This document shows, one piece after another, positions 52,401 to 62,087 of a stretch of DNA of 64,000 bases. Where the stretch lies: the NCBI GenBank assembly GCA_030841085.1, contig JAVEDP010000036.1, positions 62,001 through 126,000 on the forward strand, in the 5' to 3' direction. The stretch is from Pyrinomonadaceae bacterium (GTDB taxonomy: Bacteria; Acidobacteriota; Blastocatellia; Pyrinomonadales; Pyrinomonadaceae). The position numbers were made by a program, and so were the translations under genes. The notes under the pieces were generated by a model that saw only the letters and a list, made by a program, of their open reading frames with translations, did not search any database and was not told the origin of the DNA. Position 1 is the first letter of the stretch. Every line of letters starts with the position of its first letter.

Positions 52401-53762
52401 AGGGTACTAGCGCCCCAGCGCCAATGCATATGCAGGCACTCCGGACAGCCCGCAAATGCAAGACGGCTCAGGTCGAGAGGCTCATCGACCACACCTTGAT
52501 ACGTCTGGTGAAGATTGTCCCAGGTGCCGGTGTTTTTGCCGTCTTTAATCACTCGCGCTTTATGCTCGGTGAACAGCGGGTTTTGCTTGTCCTTAAATAA
52601 TAAACCCCCGGTCGAAAGACAGTTGATAAGCCCATCGCAGTCTCTAAACAGACCAACCGTGTCCTTAGCGTACCCTTTGACTGGAGATCTATTGCGCTGA
52701 GGGATGTTAATACTGGTTAGAGTTTCGCCTCCCGAGCCAACGAATTTGTAGCTAACGAGCGCTCTATAATTCGAACAGACCAACTCGCCGCTGGGCTCGC
52801 AGGGAAGCACACCCTCTCTGTAGAACTCGTAGCGCTGAGTTATGTGCAGGCAGCTTTGTGAGGTTGCCGGAATGCGATCTACGATGTAGGTGGCCTCAAC
52901 CACCAACTTATCTCCATCGGCATAAGTGTTGTAGTTAACGATTCGGCTTCGCATTGATGGCGGATCACCAGAGGGTGACAACTGCCCGCGACCCAAGGAA
53001 AAAGCGCTGGTTTGAAGCGTGTAGTAAGGAACGCTGATTTTTTCAGTCATGTATCGCTCGCCCAGCTTGATGTTCGTCACCACCAAGCCGTCGTTGTCGG
53101 TAACGTCGGTTTGCATCGACCAATTCTTGACCGGCGCTGGCCAATTGCTTGCGAGAGGTTGCGAAGCCGGCTTGGAAATCGCACTTGCTGAACACGATTC
53201 GCACGCCCATGGTTCTAAGCGAAAGCTCACTCCAGTGAATGCCATATACCAACTGCCGTCTGCGTTGAAATCATTATTTGTAAGGGTGATGTCGGTTATG
53301 CCATAGCTCACAAAATCGAAACCCGACCGGGTATTATTTGTTACTGTTACAGACTCGCCTTTATTATTTGTGGCCGTGAAGCCGGTCCCCAACACGCCGA
53401 CGCTTACAGTTCTAACTGGTTTAGACAAGTGAATCTTCAAAACTGGTGAAAAGTTTTGTGAGGAACAATTGGGGGATCCCTGGGTTGTGTAGCCACCGTC
53501 AAGATTCCCGATCCAATATCCACCGCTCAAGGTTACTAATACATTTAGTTCCGGGAACCCAGGCACATACGCGGCGATATCTCCAACTGAATCTCTAGGA
53601 GCCAAACCGCATGAAAAACTATAGGCGACAGGTTCATCAGACCAGAACGCACTGTTATTAAGATTGCAGTCATGGACCTGGGCATATATTAGCGGCTCGA
53701 CCATGCAAATGATGGCCACGGCAATCGCAATACACTTAAGTTTTGAGAGGTAAGTTTGACAT
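49493..53762 (-). CDS. Giant secreted Ig-domain protein with frameshifted start
   Basis: About 1,420 residues. The best start is ATG 53762, six bases after GGAGG, but that frame stops after eight codons. Skipping one base of the AAAA run at 53744-53741 joins it to the long frame and yields a good signal peptide (CIAIAVAIICMVEPLIYAQ). After a unique N-terminal region (about 30-800) come a DUF11 domain (PADLAVTVTDSSD-like start, VTNKGPQAASEIVLIDGLS), four bacterial Ig-like domains (each with ANASD..G.I..V.F and YAATD-type closing), and a C-terminal amidotransferase-like segment (VLLVAGSTT..., GFTTNGGVLFDAAIKW). Without the shift, the reading frame has no normal start. Likely a cell-surface protein; expression is in doubt until the frameshift is checked. 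Confidence 0.75.
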
Positions 53763-53852
53763 TTGACGCCTCCGGATGGGGATATCTGGAAATGAGGAAA
53801 ATGATCTTTAGCAACGCCAGGAAGGTATAGTGGTTTCTCTAGTCTATATTCA

Positions 53853-54038
53853 TTACGCCGGCGCTGGCTGTGAATCCGACACCAAGCCAACCACCATCGC
53901 CGGGCCCTTCCAGTCTTCTTTTTCGGCCAGCATGAAGCCGGTTGAAGCACTCGAGAGATTGCCGTAAGTTTTCAAAACGTCGTACCGAACCCTGGACTTT
54001 GTTGGAATCAGTTTCCAGGTGGGAGGTGTGAATACGCT
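53853..54038 (-). other. Orphan reading frame, possible gene remnant
   Basis: A 61-codon frame without a usual start runs from a TAG at 54041-54039 to a TAA at 53853. The translation looks like real protein (RYDVLKTYGNLSSASTGFML, EKEDWKGPAMVVGLVSDSQP) and ends QPAPA. It lies in the gap between the protease and the Ig-domain gene. It may be the end of a broken gene, or a short unrecognised one. Another frame is open across the region but looks less protein-like. Confidence 0.35.
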
Positions 54039-54070
54039 CTAGCTGGCTTTTGCTACTCGTGCGAACTTGA

Positions 54071-56308
54071 TTAATCGCTGAGCATGATGCCATCGCTCAA
54101 CATGATGCCGTCGCTGAGCATAATGCCGTCGCTGAGCATGATGCCGTCGCTCAACATGATGCCATCGCTAAGCATGATGCCGTCGCTGAGCATGATGCCG
54201 TCGCTGAGCATGATGCCGTCGCTCAGCATGATTCCGTCGCTGAGCATGATGCCGTCGCTCAGCATGATTCCGTCGCTCAACATGATGCCGTCGCTCAACA
54301 TGATGCCATCTTTGTAGAGATGACCATCGCTAAGCATGATGCCGTCGCTAAGCATAATGCCATCGCTAAGCATGATGCCGTCGCTAAGCATGATGCCATC
54401 GCTGAGCATGATGCCGTCGCTCAACATGATGCCGTCGCTGAGCATGATGCCATCGCTAAGCATAATGCCGTCGCTGAGCATGATGCCGTCGCTCAACATG
54501 ATGCCATCGCTTAGGACTGCGCGGCCGCCGTGCATTACCGAATCGCCAACCAGCACGCCGTCACTAAGCATGATGCCATCGCTCAACATGATGCCGTCGC
54601 TGAGCATGATGCCATCGCTCAACATAATGCCGTCGCCCAGGATGACGCCGTCGCTGAGCATGATGCCGTCGCTAAGCATGATGCCGTCGCTAAGCATGAT
54701 GCCGTCGGTCAGCACCGGCTGGTTCTTGAAGAAAACGCCGTCGGCATAGATAACGCGGCTGCTTAACTTCACGTTTTCGCCGCCGATGTTCATCGCTCCA
54801 AAAGACTTCAGCGTGTTATTGGCGCGCAGGATGTTGCTGCCGGCAACCAGGTGGTCCGCGTTGGGAACAACTGCGCGGGCGAAGTTAACTGCGGCGCCGG
54901 CGTTTACCAGTCCTGCGCCTTGAGAAAACAAAGACTGCGCCTTGCTGCCGGAGTTCGGTAACGCCTGCGCAGTCTTTACGAGGATCGCCTTAACCAGCGA
55001 CGGGGTGAGAGATTTATTGGCATCTAGCATCAGCGCCACAGTGCCGGCGATGACGGGGGCCGAAAAAGACGTTCCGGAATAATTGAAGTAAACACTGCGT
55101 GCGGCAGTCGAAGAAACCGGCTGCACTATTCTCGCTGGATATTCGTTGGCCAACGTCGTGTTCACTTCCTGCGACATGGCGGCAACGATGCGGCGTCCGG
55201 GGGCAACGATGTCGGGCTTGACGAGATGATCAAAGCGGGTCGGCCCTTTGGACGAGAACGAAGCAATCGTGTCGTCCGAACGACGCACTGTCTCGTGACT
55301 GTCAGTGGCTCCAACGGTAATGACGTACGGGCTGTTGCCGGGGCTGCCGACCGTGCCATAGGCCATCTGGTAAATCGCCGAGCCGTCAGCGTTGTAGCCG
55401 GTGATAACGTCTGTGCGGCCGAGGTTGCCCGAGCTGCAAACAACTACGATGCCGGACCGGACTGCTACTTCAACTGCTTTGCAAAGAGGATCAGTGTGAA
55501 AGGATTCGCGCACCGGCATGCTCAAGCTCAGGTTCGCAACGCGGATGTTATAGCGCGCGCGGTTTTGAATCATCCAGTTGATTGCCGCAAGAACATTGCT
55601 CGTGCGACCAACGCCGTTCTCATCGAGAACGCGAACATCAATCAGGTTAGCGCCGGAAGCAACACCGGCGTAGTTTGCTGCATAACCGCCGGAGGTTGCG
55701 CCACTCCCTGCTGCTACGCCGGCTACGCCGGTTCCGTGGCCATCAGCATCGCCGCTGCGTTTGCTGCCGCTAAAGTCGACGGACGCGATGACGCGAGACT
55801 TATTATTCGTTACGAAGTCAGGATGATTTGCGCTGATGCCGCTGTCCAGAATCGCGATTCCTACGCCTTTACCGTTGACGCCCGACGCGCCTGGCTGTTC
55901 CGACTGCACTTGCGTGACGCCCGTCGTATCGTTAGTCAAATTCATTTGCGCTTTCACTGGTCGGTCAGGAGCGACATAGAGAACGTCGGTGCGAGCGGCA
56001 AGACCTGCAACCTCGTTCAGGGGAACGTCGGCAACGATGGTGTTCAGCGCATCGTAACTTGCGCGCTTGCTGCCATGTGCACGAGTTAACGCGCTGTCAT
56101 GATTCGCGTTCGGTGCGCCTTTAGTTTGAATTAGCACGCGAACAGTCGCCGTCGAGCCGTTGGTTTTTGAGAATTCCGGGGCAGCCTTCTTTTCGACGTG
56201 TCGCTGTTGATTGCCATTGCGGGGGGCCGCAGACACGGACATCGCCGGGGCGAGAGTTACTGCCACCAGGCTGATAAGGCTGAGATAAGCTGAGGTTTTG
56301 CGCAACAT
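54071..56308 (-). CDS. S8 (subtilisin-like) protease with hexapeptide repeat tail
   Basis: The 745-residue protein has a signal peptide (LISLVAVTLAPAMSVSAA), an I9-like propeptide (about 50-115) and an S8 catalytic domain. The triad is Asp155 (AILDSGIS), His191 (DGHGTGVAG) and Ser414 (YSGTSFSAP), all present, with Asn-containing CSSGNLG for the oxyanion site. From about 535 to the end lie 35 hexapeptides: 30 are exactly DGIMLS and five are variants (DGVILG, DGVLVG, DSVMHG, GRAVLS, DGHLYK). ATG 56308, after AAGGAA, is preferred over a TTG 18 bases upstream. Probably a secreted protease with a beta-solenoid or adhesive tail; the fold is inferred. Confidence 0.93.
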   Translation of the reverse strand: MLRKTSAYLSLISLVAVTLAPAMSVSAAPRNGNQQRHVEKKAAPEFSKTNGSTATVRVLIQTKGAPNANHDSALTRAHGSKRASYDALNTIVADVPLNEVAGLAARTDVLYVAPDRPVKAQMNLTNDTTGVTQVQSEQPGASGVNGKGVGIAILDSGISANHPDFVTNNKSRVIASVDFSGSKRSGDADGHGTGVAGVAAGSGATSGGYAANYAGVASGANLIDVRVLDENGVGRTSNVLAAINWMIQNRARYNIRVANLSLSMPVRESFHTDPLCKAVEVAVRSGIVVVCSSGNLGRTDVITGYNADGSAIYQMAYGTVGSPGNSPYVITVGATDSHETVRRSDDTIASFSSKGPTRFDHLVKPDIVAPGRRIVAAMSQEVNTTLANEYPARIVQPVSSTAARSVYFNYSGTSFSAPVIAGTVALMLDANKSLTPSLVKAILVKTAQALPNSGSKAQSLFSQGAGLVNAGAAVNFARAVVPNADHLVAGSNILRANNTLKSFGAMNIGGENVKLSSRVIYADGVFFKNQPVLTDGIMLSDGIMLSDGIMLSDGVILGDGIMLSDGIMLSDGIMLSDGIMLSDGVLVGDSVMHGGRAVLSDGIMLSDGIMLSDGIMLSDGIMLSDGIMLSDGIMLSDGIMLSDGIMLSDGIMLSDGIMLSDGHLYKDGIMLSDGIMLSDGIMLSDGIMLSDGIMLSDGIMLSDGIMLSDGIMLSDGIMLSDGIMLSDGIMLSDGIMLSDGIMLSD
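54074..54703 (-). repeat. 18-base tandem repeat encoding DGIMLS
   Basis: About 35 in-frame 18-base units encode the protease tail. Units differ mainly at third positions (GAC/GAT, ATC/ATT, CTC/CTT/TTA-type Leu codons), which points to selection for the peptide. Two interruptions lie near 54309-54324 and 54500-54560. Confidence 0.95.
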
Positions 56309-56979
56309 TTTAGTAGTTCCTTTCAAGTGGTTCGTCCTGCCAAGTGGCTTTCTCTATTTCAACAGTTGTGCCACTTCCTGGAATTACTTTTTAGGGCTTC
56401 CAAGTTGAAGAATAATTAGACTTAAGGGCGATGTAAGGTAGTCGCCTAGATTCGCGGCCAAGAGCTCAAAATTTGGATACGCGGTATCCAAGAAGCTGTC
56501 TCAATCACGGCTGGCGCAAGGAAAGTCTCAGAAACTCTAAGCTTTTCGCAGATTTGTGGGTGGGGCAAGAAGGTTGGAACTAGTTGGCAACGAAATATAC
56601 AGTGGCTACTGAGTATCCACTAATTTTTGGGCCATCACTTTTGGCGCTTTGGAAGGGATTCTCTGACATGTTCCGAGGAGACCGGCGTAGGGGTGGTTGG
56701 CCGTTAAGGTGTCATTCTCAGAAAAACTAACGGCGCAGTGCCGGAGGGGATCACCCCACAGCATTACGCCGTCGTTTTTAACTCGATGTCTCACGTCGGT
56801 ACCAACGCGCAACAGTCGAGTCTATGGAACACATTGTTAAGGACGAAAATATTTACGTCAATCGCGCGCCAGAAAATAAAACAAGAATTGTTTTTTGCGG
56901 AGCGTTCGTGCCGGCTCTCATCGGCACATATGCAAGGCCGCGGCATTCGACAATCGCGAGGGGTGAAGGAGGAAAGTTT
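56309..56979. other. Spacer without recognised genes
   Basis: The 670-base gap between two minus-strand genes has only short overlapping frames that lack protein-like composition. Near 56877-56898, AAAACAAGAATTGTTTTTT is a weak A/T hairpin that could end transcription of the activator gene. The protease promoter should be in the left part; no clear boxes were found. Confidence 0.5.
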
Positions 56980-59900
56980 TTAGGCGCTGGCGCTGAGTTG
57001 ATAGCGCTCAAGTTTGAGGTAGAGGCCGCGACGGGTCAGGCCGAGTTCACGAGCTGCGCGCGAGATGTTGCCGCCGTGCTTCCGCAAGGCGTCGGAAATC
57101 ATGCGACGCTCCACTTCCTCGAGGGCATCCGCAAGCGTCAAGCTTTGCGAGGAAGCGCCGCTCATCGAGCTCAGCGAAGAAACGGAAGCGCTCGGTGTGG
57201 TTGGCGAAGAAGTGCGTTTCAGTTCGGGAGAAAGTTGATCGGGTGTGATTATTGCCGAGTCTTCCGCGCGGGCCACAACGCGTTGCACTTCGTTACAAAG
57301 TTGGCGCACATTTCCCGGCCAATCGCTGACCATGAGCAGGTCCACGGCCTGTGGCGTCATTTGAATGTTGTTGCGGCCAAATCTTGCCGAGTAGTGATTG
57401 ATGTAGTAATTGACGATGGTGGGAATCTCCGAACGTCGTTCACGCAGCGGAGGCACGCGCAACCTGATCACATTAAGGCGGTAATAGAGGTCTTCGCGAA
57501 ATCTCCCCTGTGCGACCATCTCCTCGAGATCGGTGTTGGTCGCGGCGATGATGCGAACGTCCACTTTGATTGGACGCTGTTCGCCCAGCGGTTGAATCTC
57601 GCCCTCCTGCAAGAAACGCAGCAGTTTGGGTTGAACGTCGAGCGGCAGATCGCCAATCTCATCGAGAAAAAGCGTGCCGCCTCCGGCCGTGCGAATGACG
57701 CCGGCAGAATCCGTGACCGCGCCGGTGAACGCGCCGCGCCGGTATCCAAAAAGGTAACCTTCCGAAAGTTCTTTGGGCACCGCGGTGCAGTTGAACGGGA
57801 CGAAGACTTTGGTGCGGCGCGACGAAAGCGCATGGATTGCGCGCGCGACCAACTCTTTGCCGGTGCCTGATTCTCCGGTTACCAAGACGGTCACATCAGA
57901 CGATCGGATCTTGTGAACTTCCTCAACCAGCTTGGTCATTGCCGGACTTGAATGAATGAAACCGGGCATCAAACTGGCTCCCGTCAGTTCTGCGGGCTGC
58001 TGTACGCGCGAGCCTTTTTGCGAACCGCTGCGCAGGGCACAAACATCCATGCCCAGTTCGGCAACGCGCATCAAGGGATCGAGGGAAAGGCCGCCGGGGA
58101 GTTTTGCACGACTGCGTGGCGAAAGATAAAGCGTGGCCGGTTGTGCATGCGAAGGACGAAGCTGCAACAGCACCGCGTCATTTTTTTTTGCAAAAGCCGC
58201 TTGCGATTCCTCGTCTGTGTTCTGGTCCATCTGACTCGCAAGCGTTGCACTTTCGGCCGGCGTGCAACCCTGGGCAATGACCACCCGTCGTTCGTTATGG
58301 TCGCCGGGTTCTGTAATCAGGACGCACTTGGCACTGGTTTCCTGGCGCATAATCGCCGCCAACTCGCGCAGTAGAAGTTCGCGGGACGTGACTGCCTCAG
58401 CAAGGCGCAGGGTGAGCAGTTGCGTCAACGCCGACTGCTCGTCGTTTCTTTCCGGAGTACTGCGGTCCAGGTTTGCAAGTGCGGCTTCCGCGCGCGCCTG
58501 ATCCAGCTTTGCTCCCAGTTCACGAAAAGCGTTGACTGCGCGGGATAGATGTTCAATCGCGCGACTAGGCTGGCTTACCGCGTAGGCGCGGCCCAATTCG
58601 CTGTGGGCGCGCGCCGCGCGATAGCGATCTCCCAGCATGTCAAAGATGGAAACGCTGCTGCCGAAGTGTTGGGCCGCTGAAGAAAAATCCGCTTTCATCA
58701 TTGCCAGCATGCCGGACAACCGCTGAGCTTCCCCGGCAAATCCCATGTCGGTTGCGGACTCGCTCGTTTCTTCATCCAGCTTGGCGAGTTCTTGTGCACA
58801 CTTTTCCGATTCGCCATTCCGAAGATGCGCCTCCGCGAGTATCAAACGCGAATCTGCAGCGGCCTGTCGATCGCCGATTGCCTCGGCCATGGCCAACGCT
58901 TCCTCGGCTTTTGCGAGCGCCTTCGCGTGATTTTCCATGGCGAGGTAGCACCGGGCCAGGGTCCTAAACGCTTGGCACGCGTACCACTTATTTCCATACT
59001 CAGTCGCCAGCGCGACAGCACGCTGCAAGTAATCCTTGGCGTCGTCCAGTTCGCCGCGCAGCATCAGCAATTCGCCGAGCGAGTCCAAAATCATCGGTAC
59101 CTTTTCGGCACATTCATCGGCTTCGGTTGCCAACTCGAGCGCGCGTTGCAGCGCCTCCTGGGCCTTCGCCCACTGCCCAATCAGAATGAGGTTGATACCG
59201 AGATTGTTATAACCGTCGGCGGCAGTGGCTTTGTGGTCCGTGCGTTCGTAATAAGCGATGCCCTTTTCGAGATAGCGAATTCCTTCCTGCGGCCGTTTCA
59301 GGAACCAGCAAACCCCAGCCATGTTCGAGTAGATTCGGCCGAGGGTATAACTTGCCGGATGATCGCCGACGAGCTTCAGTGCCTGCTGCAAATTCTCGAG
59401 CGCAGTTTCGTAATCGCCTTCCTGAACCTGGGCCAGCGAAATGCCGAAATACGCTTCGGCCAGGCCGCGCCATTCGCCTGACTGCCGGAAATGCTCCAGC
59501 GCCCGTTGCGCATAATCAAGCGCGATGGGGTATTCACTTATGCTTCGGTAGACTCGCGCGAGCGCCGAGTAAATGGGACCAACATTCTGTTCCGGAGTGC
59601 TTTCAAACTCGCGCAGCGATCCCTTGAGGATTGAGATCGCTTTCGGATGATCGCCGTTGTAGTTGTACGAAAGACCAATCTGTACCTTAAGCGACTGCAC
59701 GGCCAGTTGATCGAGTTTCTCTCTGGACTCCGGCGATTCGTACATCGCGACTGCTGCTAACGAGTCGCGATACTGTCCCTGCATTTCCAGCGCGGTCGAT
59801 AAGGCGCAGCGTGCCAGGGCAAGGACCGAAGGACTGTTGCGAGCGGCGGTGATAAGGGAAGCGAGACGTGTTTTTGCTTCAGCGGACAAACCCTGATCCA

Positions 59901-60066
59901 GCAAGGATCGAATCTGGTCCAACTCTTCAAGCAGGTTTTGGCTTGGGGCTTGGGATGAACGGGAACTTAAACGCACCCGGGCGTCGGCGAGATCGACCAC
60001 ACCTTTTCCGCTTGAGGATTGTTTTGGCGCCGAACCCCCGGTTCCGGTGCCTGCTTTTTTGGCCAT
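56980..60066 (-). CDS. TPR-GAF-like sigma-54-type transcriptional activator
   Basis: The 1028-residue regulator has a low-complexity start, TPR repeats from about 45 to 470 (for example SVLALARCALSTALEMQGQY, AEAYFGISLAQVQEGDYETA), a GAF-like region of about 500-640, and an AAA+ domain from about 710. Walker A is GESGTGKE, the sigma-54 contact loop is GAFTGA, and Walker B is GTLFLDEIGDL. The Fis-type HTH at the end reads GGNISRAARELGLTRRGLYL. It would activate RpoN-dependent promoters by ATP hydrolysis; TPR and GAF regions are probable sensory inputs. It lacks a receiver domain, so phosphorylation control is not expected. Targets are unknown. Confidence 0.93.
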   Translation of the reverse strand: MAKKAGTGTGGSAPKQSSSGKGVVDLADARVRLSSRSSQAPSQNLLEELDQIRSLLDQGLSAEAKTRLASLITAARNSPSVLALARCALSTALEMQGQYRDSLAAVAMYESPESREKLDQLAVQSLKVQIGLSYNYNGDHPKAISILKGSLREFESTPEQNVGPIYSALARVYRSISEYPIALDYAQRALEHFRQSGEWRGLAEAYFGISLAQVQEGDYETALENLQQALKLVGDHPASYTLGRIYSNMAGVCWFLKRPQEGIRYLEKGIAYYERTDHKATAADGYNNLGINLILIGQWAKAQEALQRALELATEADECAEKVPMILDSLGELLMLRGELDDAKDYLQRAVALATEYGNKWYACQAFRTLARCYLAMENHAKALAKAEEALAMAEAIGDRQAAADSRLILAEAHLRNGESEKCAQELAKLDEETSESATDMGFAGEAQRLSGMLAMMKADFSSAAQHFGSSVSIFDMLGDRYRAARAHSELGRAYAVSQPSRAIEHLSRAVNAFRELGAKLDQARAEAALANLDRSTPERNDEQSALTQLLTLRLAEAVTSRELLLRELAAIMRQETSAKCVLITEPGDHNERRVVIAQGCTPAESATLASQMDQNTDEESQAAFAKKNDAVLLQLRPSHAQPATLYLSPRSRAKLPGGLSLDPLMRVAELGMDVCALRSGSQKGSRVQQPAELTGASLMPGFIHSSPAMTKLVEEVHKIRSSDVTVLVTGESGTGKELVARAIHALSSRRTKVFVPFNCTAVPKELSEGYLFGYRRGAFTGAVTDSAGVIRTAGGGTLFLDEIGDLPLDVQPKLLRFLQEGEIQPLGEQRPIKVDVRIIAATNTDLEEMVAQGRFREDLYYRLNVIRLRVPPLRERRSEIPTIVNYYINHYSARFGRNNIQMTPQAVDLLMVSDWPGNVRQLCNEVQRVVARAEDSAIITPDQLSPELKRTSSPTTPSASVSSLSSMSGASSQSLTLADALEEVERRMISDALRKHGGNISRAARELGLTRRGLYLKLERYQLSASA

Positions 60067-60534
60067 TCTTCTTCTAAGACGCTCAATTCATAGAGCTTTT
60101 CATGCCGAACTGCGATTTAGCGGCGGAAGGTTTCCAGCGTGATCGCAATTCCCCACAAAATCGCGCATCACTTAGGTTGCAAACAACGTAGAATTTAGCA
60201 CATGCAAACATTAAGCGTCCATGCTCTTTCCCTCCGTTTTGTTTGGGGAAAAAGCAGAAATCGCCGGCAATCAGCGCGTGCTTTCCTGTCTATGCTGACT
60301 GGAATGAACGTTCGACTGAATGTTAAAGGCGCGATTTCTCGATTTCCGCAAGGACAAATGCGCCCGAGAAGGAACTGAGGGTTCAAAGATCGCCTGCAGT
60401 TGCTCTCGGTACCTTCAAACGCGCGAGAAGTGTCATTATCACAGTGAATTAAGGCCCCTTTCCTTGACACCCTTTTGGGCTGGCCGCTATCATCTCCGTT
60501 TCCGTCGTGGGCCGAAACTTCGCCCGAGTGATCT
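60067..60534. other. Divergent intergenic region, ffh and activator promoters
   Basis: The 468-base gap separates the activator from ffh. Apart from the ffh promoter no element was recognised, and no SRP RNA gene could be found in it. Confidence 0.5.
60464..60493 (+). promoter_or_regulatory. Sigma-70-type promoter of the ffh operon
   Basis: TTGACA at 60464-60469 and TATCAT at 60488-60493 are separated by 18 bases; the former is perfect, the latter matches five of six positions. Transcription would start about 40 bases before the ffh ATG. Confidence 0.75.
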
Positions 60535-62010
60535 ATGTTTGAGTCCTTATCGGACAAGCTAAAAAGGACACTCAAGAATCTGCGCGGCGAAGGCGTGCTG
60601 ACGCAGAGCCATGTTGACGCGGCCTTGCGCGAGATTCGTCTGGCGCTGCTTGAGGCCGACGTTAACTATAAAGTCGCCAAAGACTTTATTGCCTCGGTCA
60701 AGGAAAAAGCCGAAGGACAACAGGTTTGGCAGGAACTTAAGCCTTCCGAACAAGTCGTCAAAATAGTTTACGACGAACTGGTCGACTTGCTTGGTGGCCA
60801 GTCTTCGCGTCTGGTCTTTACCAAACAGATCCCCAACGTCGTCATGATCGTGGGCCTGCAGGGTTCAGGCAAGACGACCTCTACCGGGAAAATTGCGCGC
60901 TGGCTTACGGCCAATCAGGATCGCAAACCACTGTTGTTGTCAGTTGACGTTTACCGTCCGGCAGCGCGCGAGCAACTTAGGGTTATCGCCAAGGCCACTG
61001 GCCAACAGATCTTTGAACAAGCTGAGACGAACGATCCGCTGACGCTGGTGCGCGGAGCTTTAAAGCACGCACAGCAGACCGGCTTCGACACGCTGCTGAT
61101 CGATACGGCGGGACGCCTGCACATCGACGAAGAGTTGATGACCGAGCTCGTCAACATCAAAAGCGAAACGCATCCGGTGGAAATTCTTTTTGTCGCAGAT
61201 GCGATGACGGGCCAGGATGCGGTTCGGTCTGCTGAAGAGTTTCATCGACGCATCGGTATCACCGGCGTTGTGCTGACAAAGATGGATGGTGACGCGCGCG
61301 GCGGCGCGGCGCTTTCCATCAAGCAGGTCATCGGTCAGCCCGTCAAATTCGTCGGCGTAGGCGAGAAGTACGATGCGCTTGAACCGTTTTATCCGGATCG
61401 GGTGGCGCAGCGAATCCTCGGCATGGGCGATGTCTTGTCGCTGATCGAAGAGGTCCAGTCGAAAGTCGATCAGTCTGAAGCCGAAGAGCAACTAAAGAAG
61501 CTTCAGAAAAATGAGTTCACGCTCGACGACTTTCGTTCGCAGCTGCGGCAAGTAAAAAAGCTCGGTTCTTTCTCAAAAATCATGAAGCTGCTTCCCGACC
61601 AGCTTCTGGGCGGCATGGGTATGCCGCAGTTGGATGAAGAGCAATCGAAGCAGATGGAAGCGGAGCTGAAGAGAACCGAGTCAATCATCGACTCGATGAC
61701 GCGCACCGAGCGGACGGACCATAAGATATTGAACGCCAATCGGCGGCGGCGCATTGCGCGAGGTTCGGGAACGTCAGTCGCCGAAGTGAATAAGCTCATC
61801 AAGCAATATGTCGAGATGCGACAGATGATGAGGCAGTTGAGCAGCTCGGGAATGTTCGGAGGCGGCGGTCTCAAAGGCAAGATGATGCGCCGCATGGCGG
61901 GCGTGCCAGAGCTTGGCGGATTGGGCGATAACGGTGACGACCTTAAATCGCTGCCGGCAGCGCCATCGAGAAAGAAAATTAAGAAGAAACGAAAAAAGCG
62001 CAAGCGGTAG
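60535..62010 (+). CDS. ffh: Signal recognition particle protein Ffh
   Basis: The 491-residue GTPase has the N domain (1-90), the G domain with GLQGSGKTTSTGKIA (G1), DVYRPAAREQL, DTAGRLHIDEEL (G3) and TKMDGDARGGAALS (G4 and the following insertion), and the methionine-rich M domain from about 325 (GGMGMPQLDEEQ, MRQMMRQLSSSGMFGGGG). Ffh binds 4.5S RNA and signal sequences at the ribosome and targets proteins to the membrane with FtsY. The Lys/Arg-rich C-terminus is slightly longer than in Escherichia coli (453). It begins the ffh-rpsP-khpA-rimM-trmD-rplS unit. Confidence 0.97.
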   Translation: MFESLSDKLKRTLKNLRGEGVLTQSHVDAALREIRLALLEADVNYKVAKDFIASVKEKAEGQQVWQELKPSEQVVKIVYDELVDLLGGQSSRLVFTKQIPNVVMIVGLQGSGKTTSTGKIARWLTANQDRKPLLLSVDVYRPAAREQLRVIAKATGQQIFEQAETNDPLTLVRGALKHAQQTGFDTLLIDTAGRLHIDEELMTELVNIKSETHPVEILFVADAMTGQDAVRSAEEFHRRIGITGVVLTKMDGDARGGAALSIKQVIGQPVKFVGVGEKYDALEPFYPDRVAQRILGMGDVLSLIEEVQSKVDQSEAEEQLKKLQKNEFTLDDFRSQLRQVKKLGSFSKIMKLLPDQLLGGMGMPQLDEEQSKQMEAELKRTESIIDSMTRTERTDHKILNANRRRRIARGSGTSVAEVNKLIKQYVEMRQMMRQLSSSGMFGGGGLKGKMMRRMAGVPELGGLGDNGDDLKSLPAAPSRKKIKKKRKKRKR

Positions 62011-62087
62011 AAACAGTGAATTGGTGACGGCTACGCGTCGCCGGCCCTTAAAAATATTTAGTTGATATAAGAAGCGGAGGAAAAGTT

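Noticed and set aside
53767-53950. Upstream extension of the Ig-domain frame to GTG 53950
   Set aside because: The extra 60 residues are basic and Trp-rich, have no ribosome binding site and overlap another more protein-like frame; the GGAGG-ATG pair at 53762 is a better start.
54084-54749. Plus-strand frames of repeated M-M-P-S-L units
   Set aside because: They are the antisense reading of the 18-base repeat that encodes the protease tail; no ribosome binding sites or independent support.
55226-56089. Plus-strand frame of 287 codons inside the S8 protease
   Set aside because: It is antisense to the catalytic domain; no recognisable protein.
56824-57870. Plus-strand frame of 348 codons
   Set aside because: Antisense to the AAA+ and Fis domains of the activator; only its first part is intergenic and that is not protein-like.
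60067-60534. Possible SRP RNA gene next to ffh
   Set aside because: No conserved 4.5S RNA hairpin sequence could be seen.
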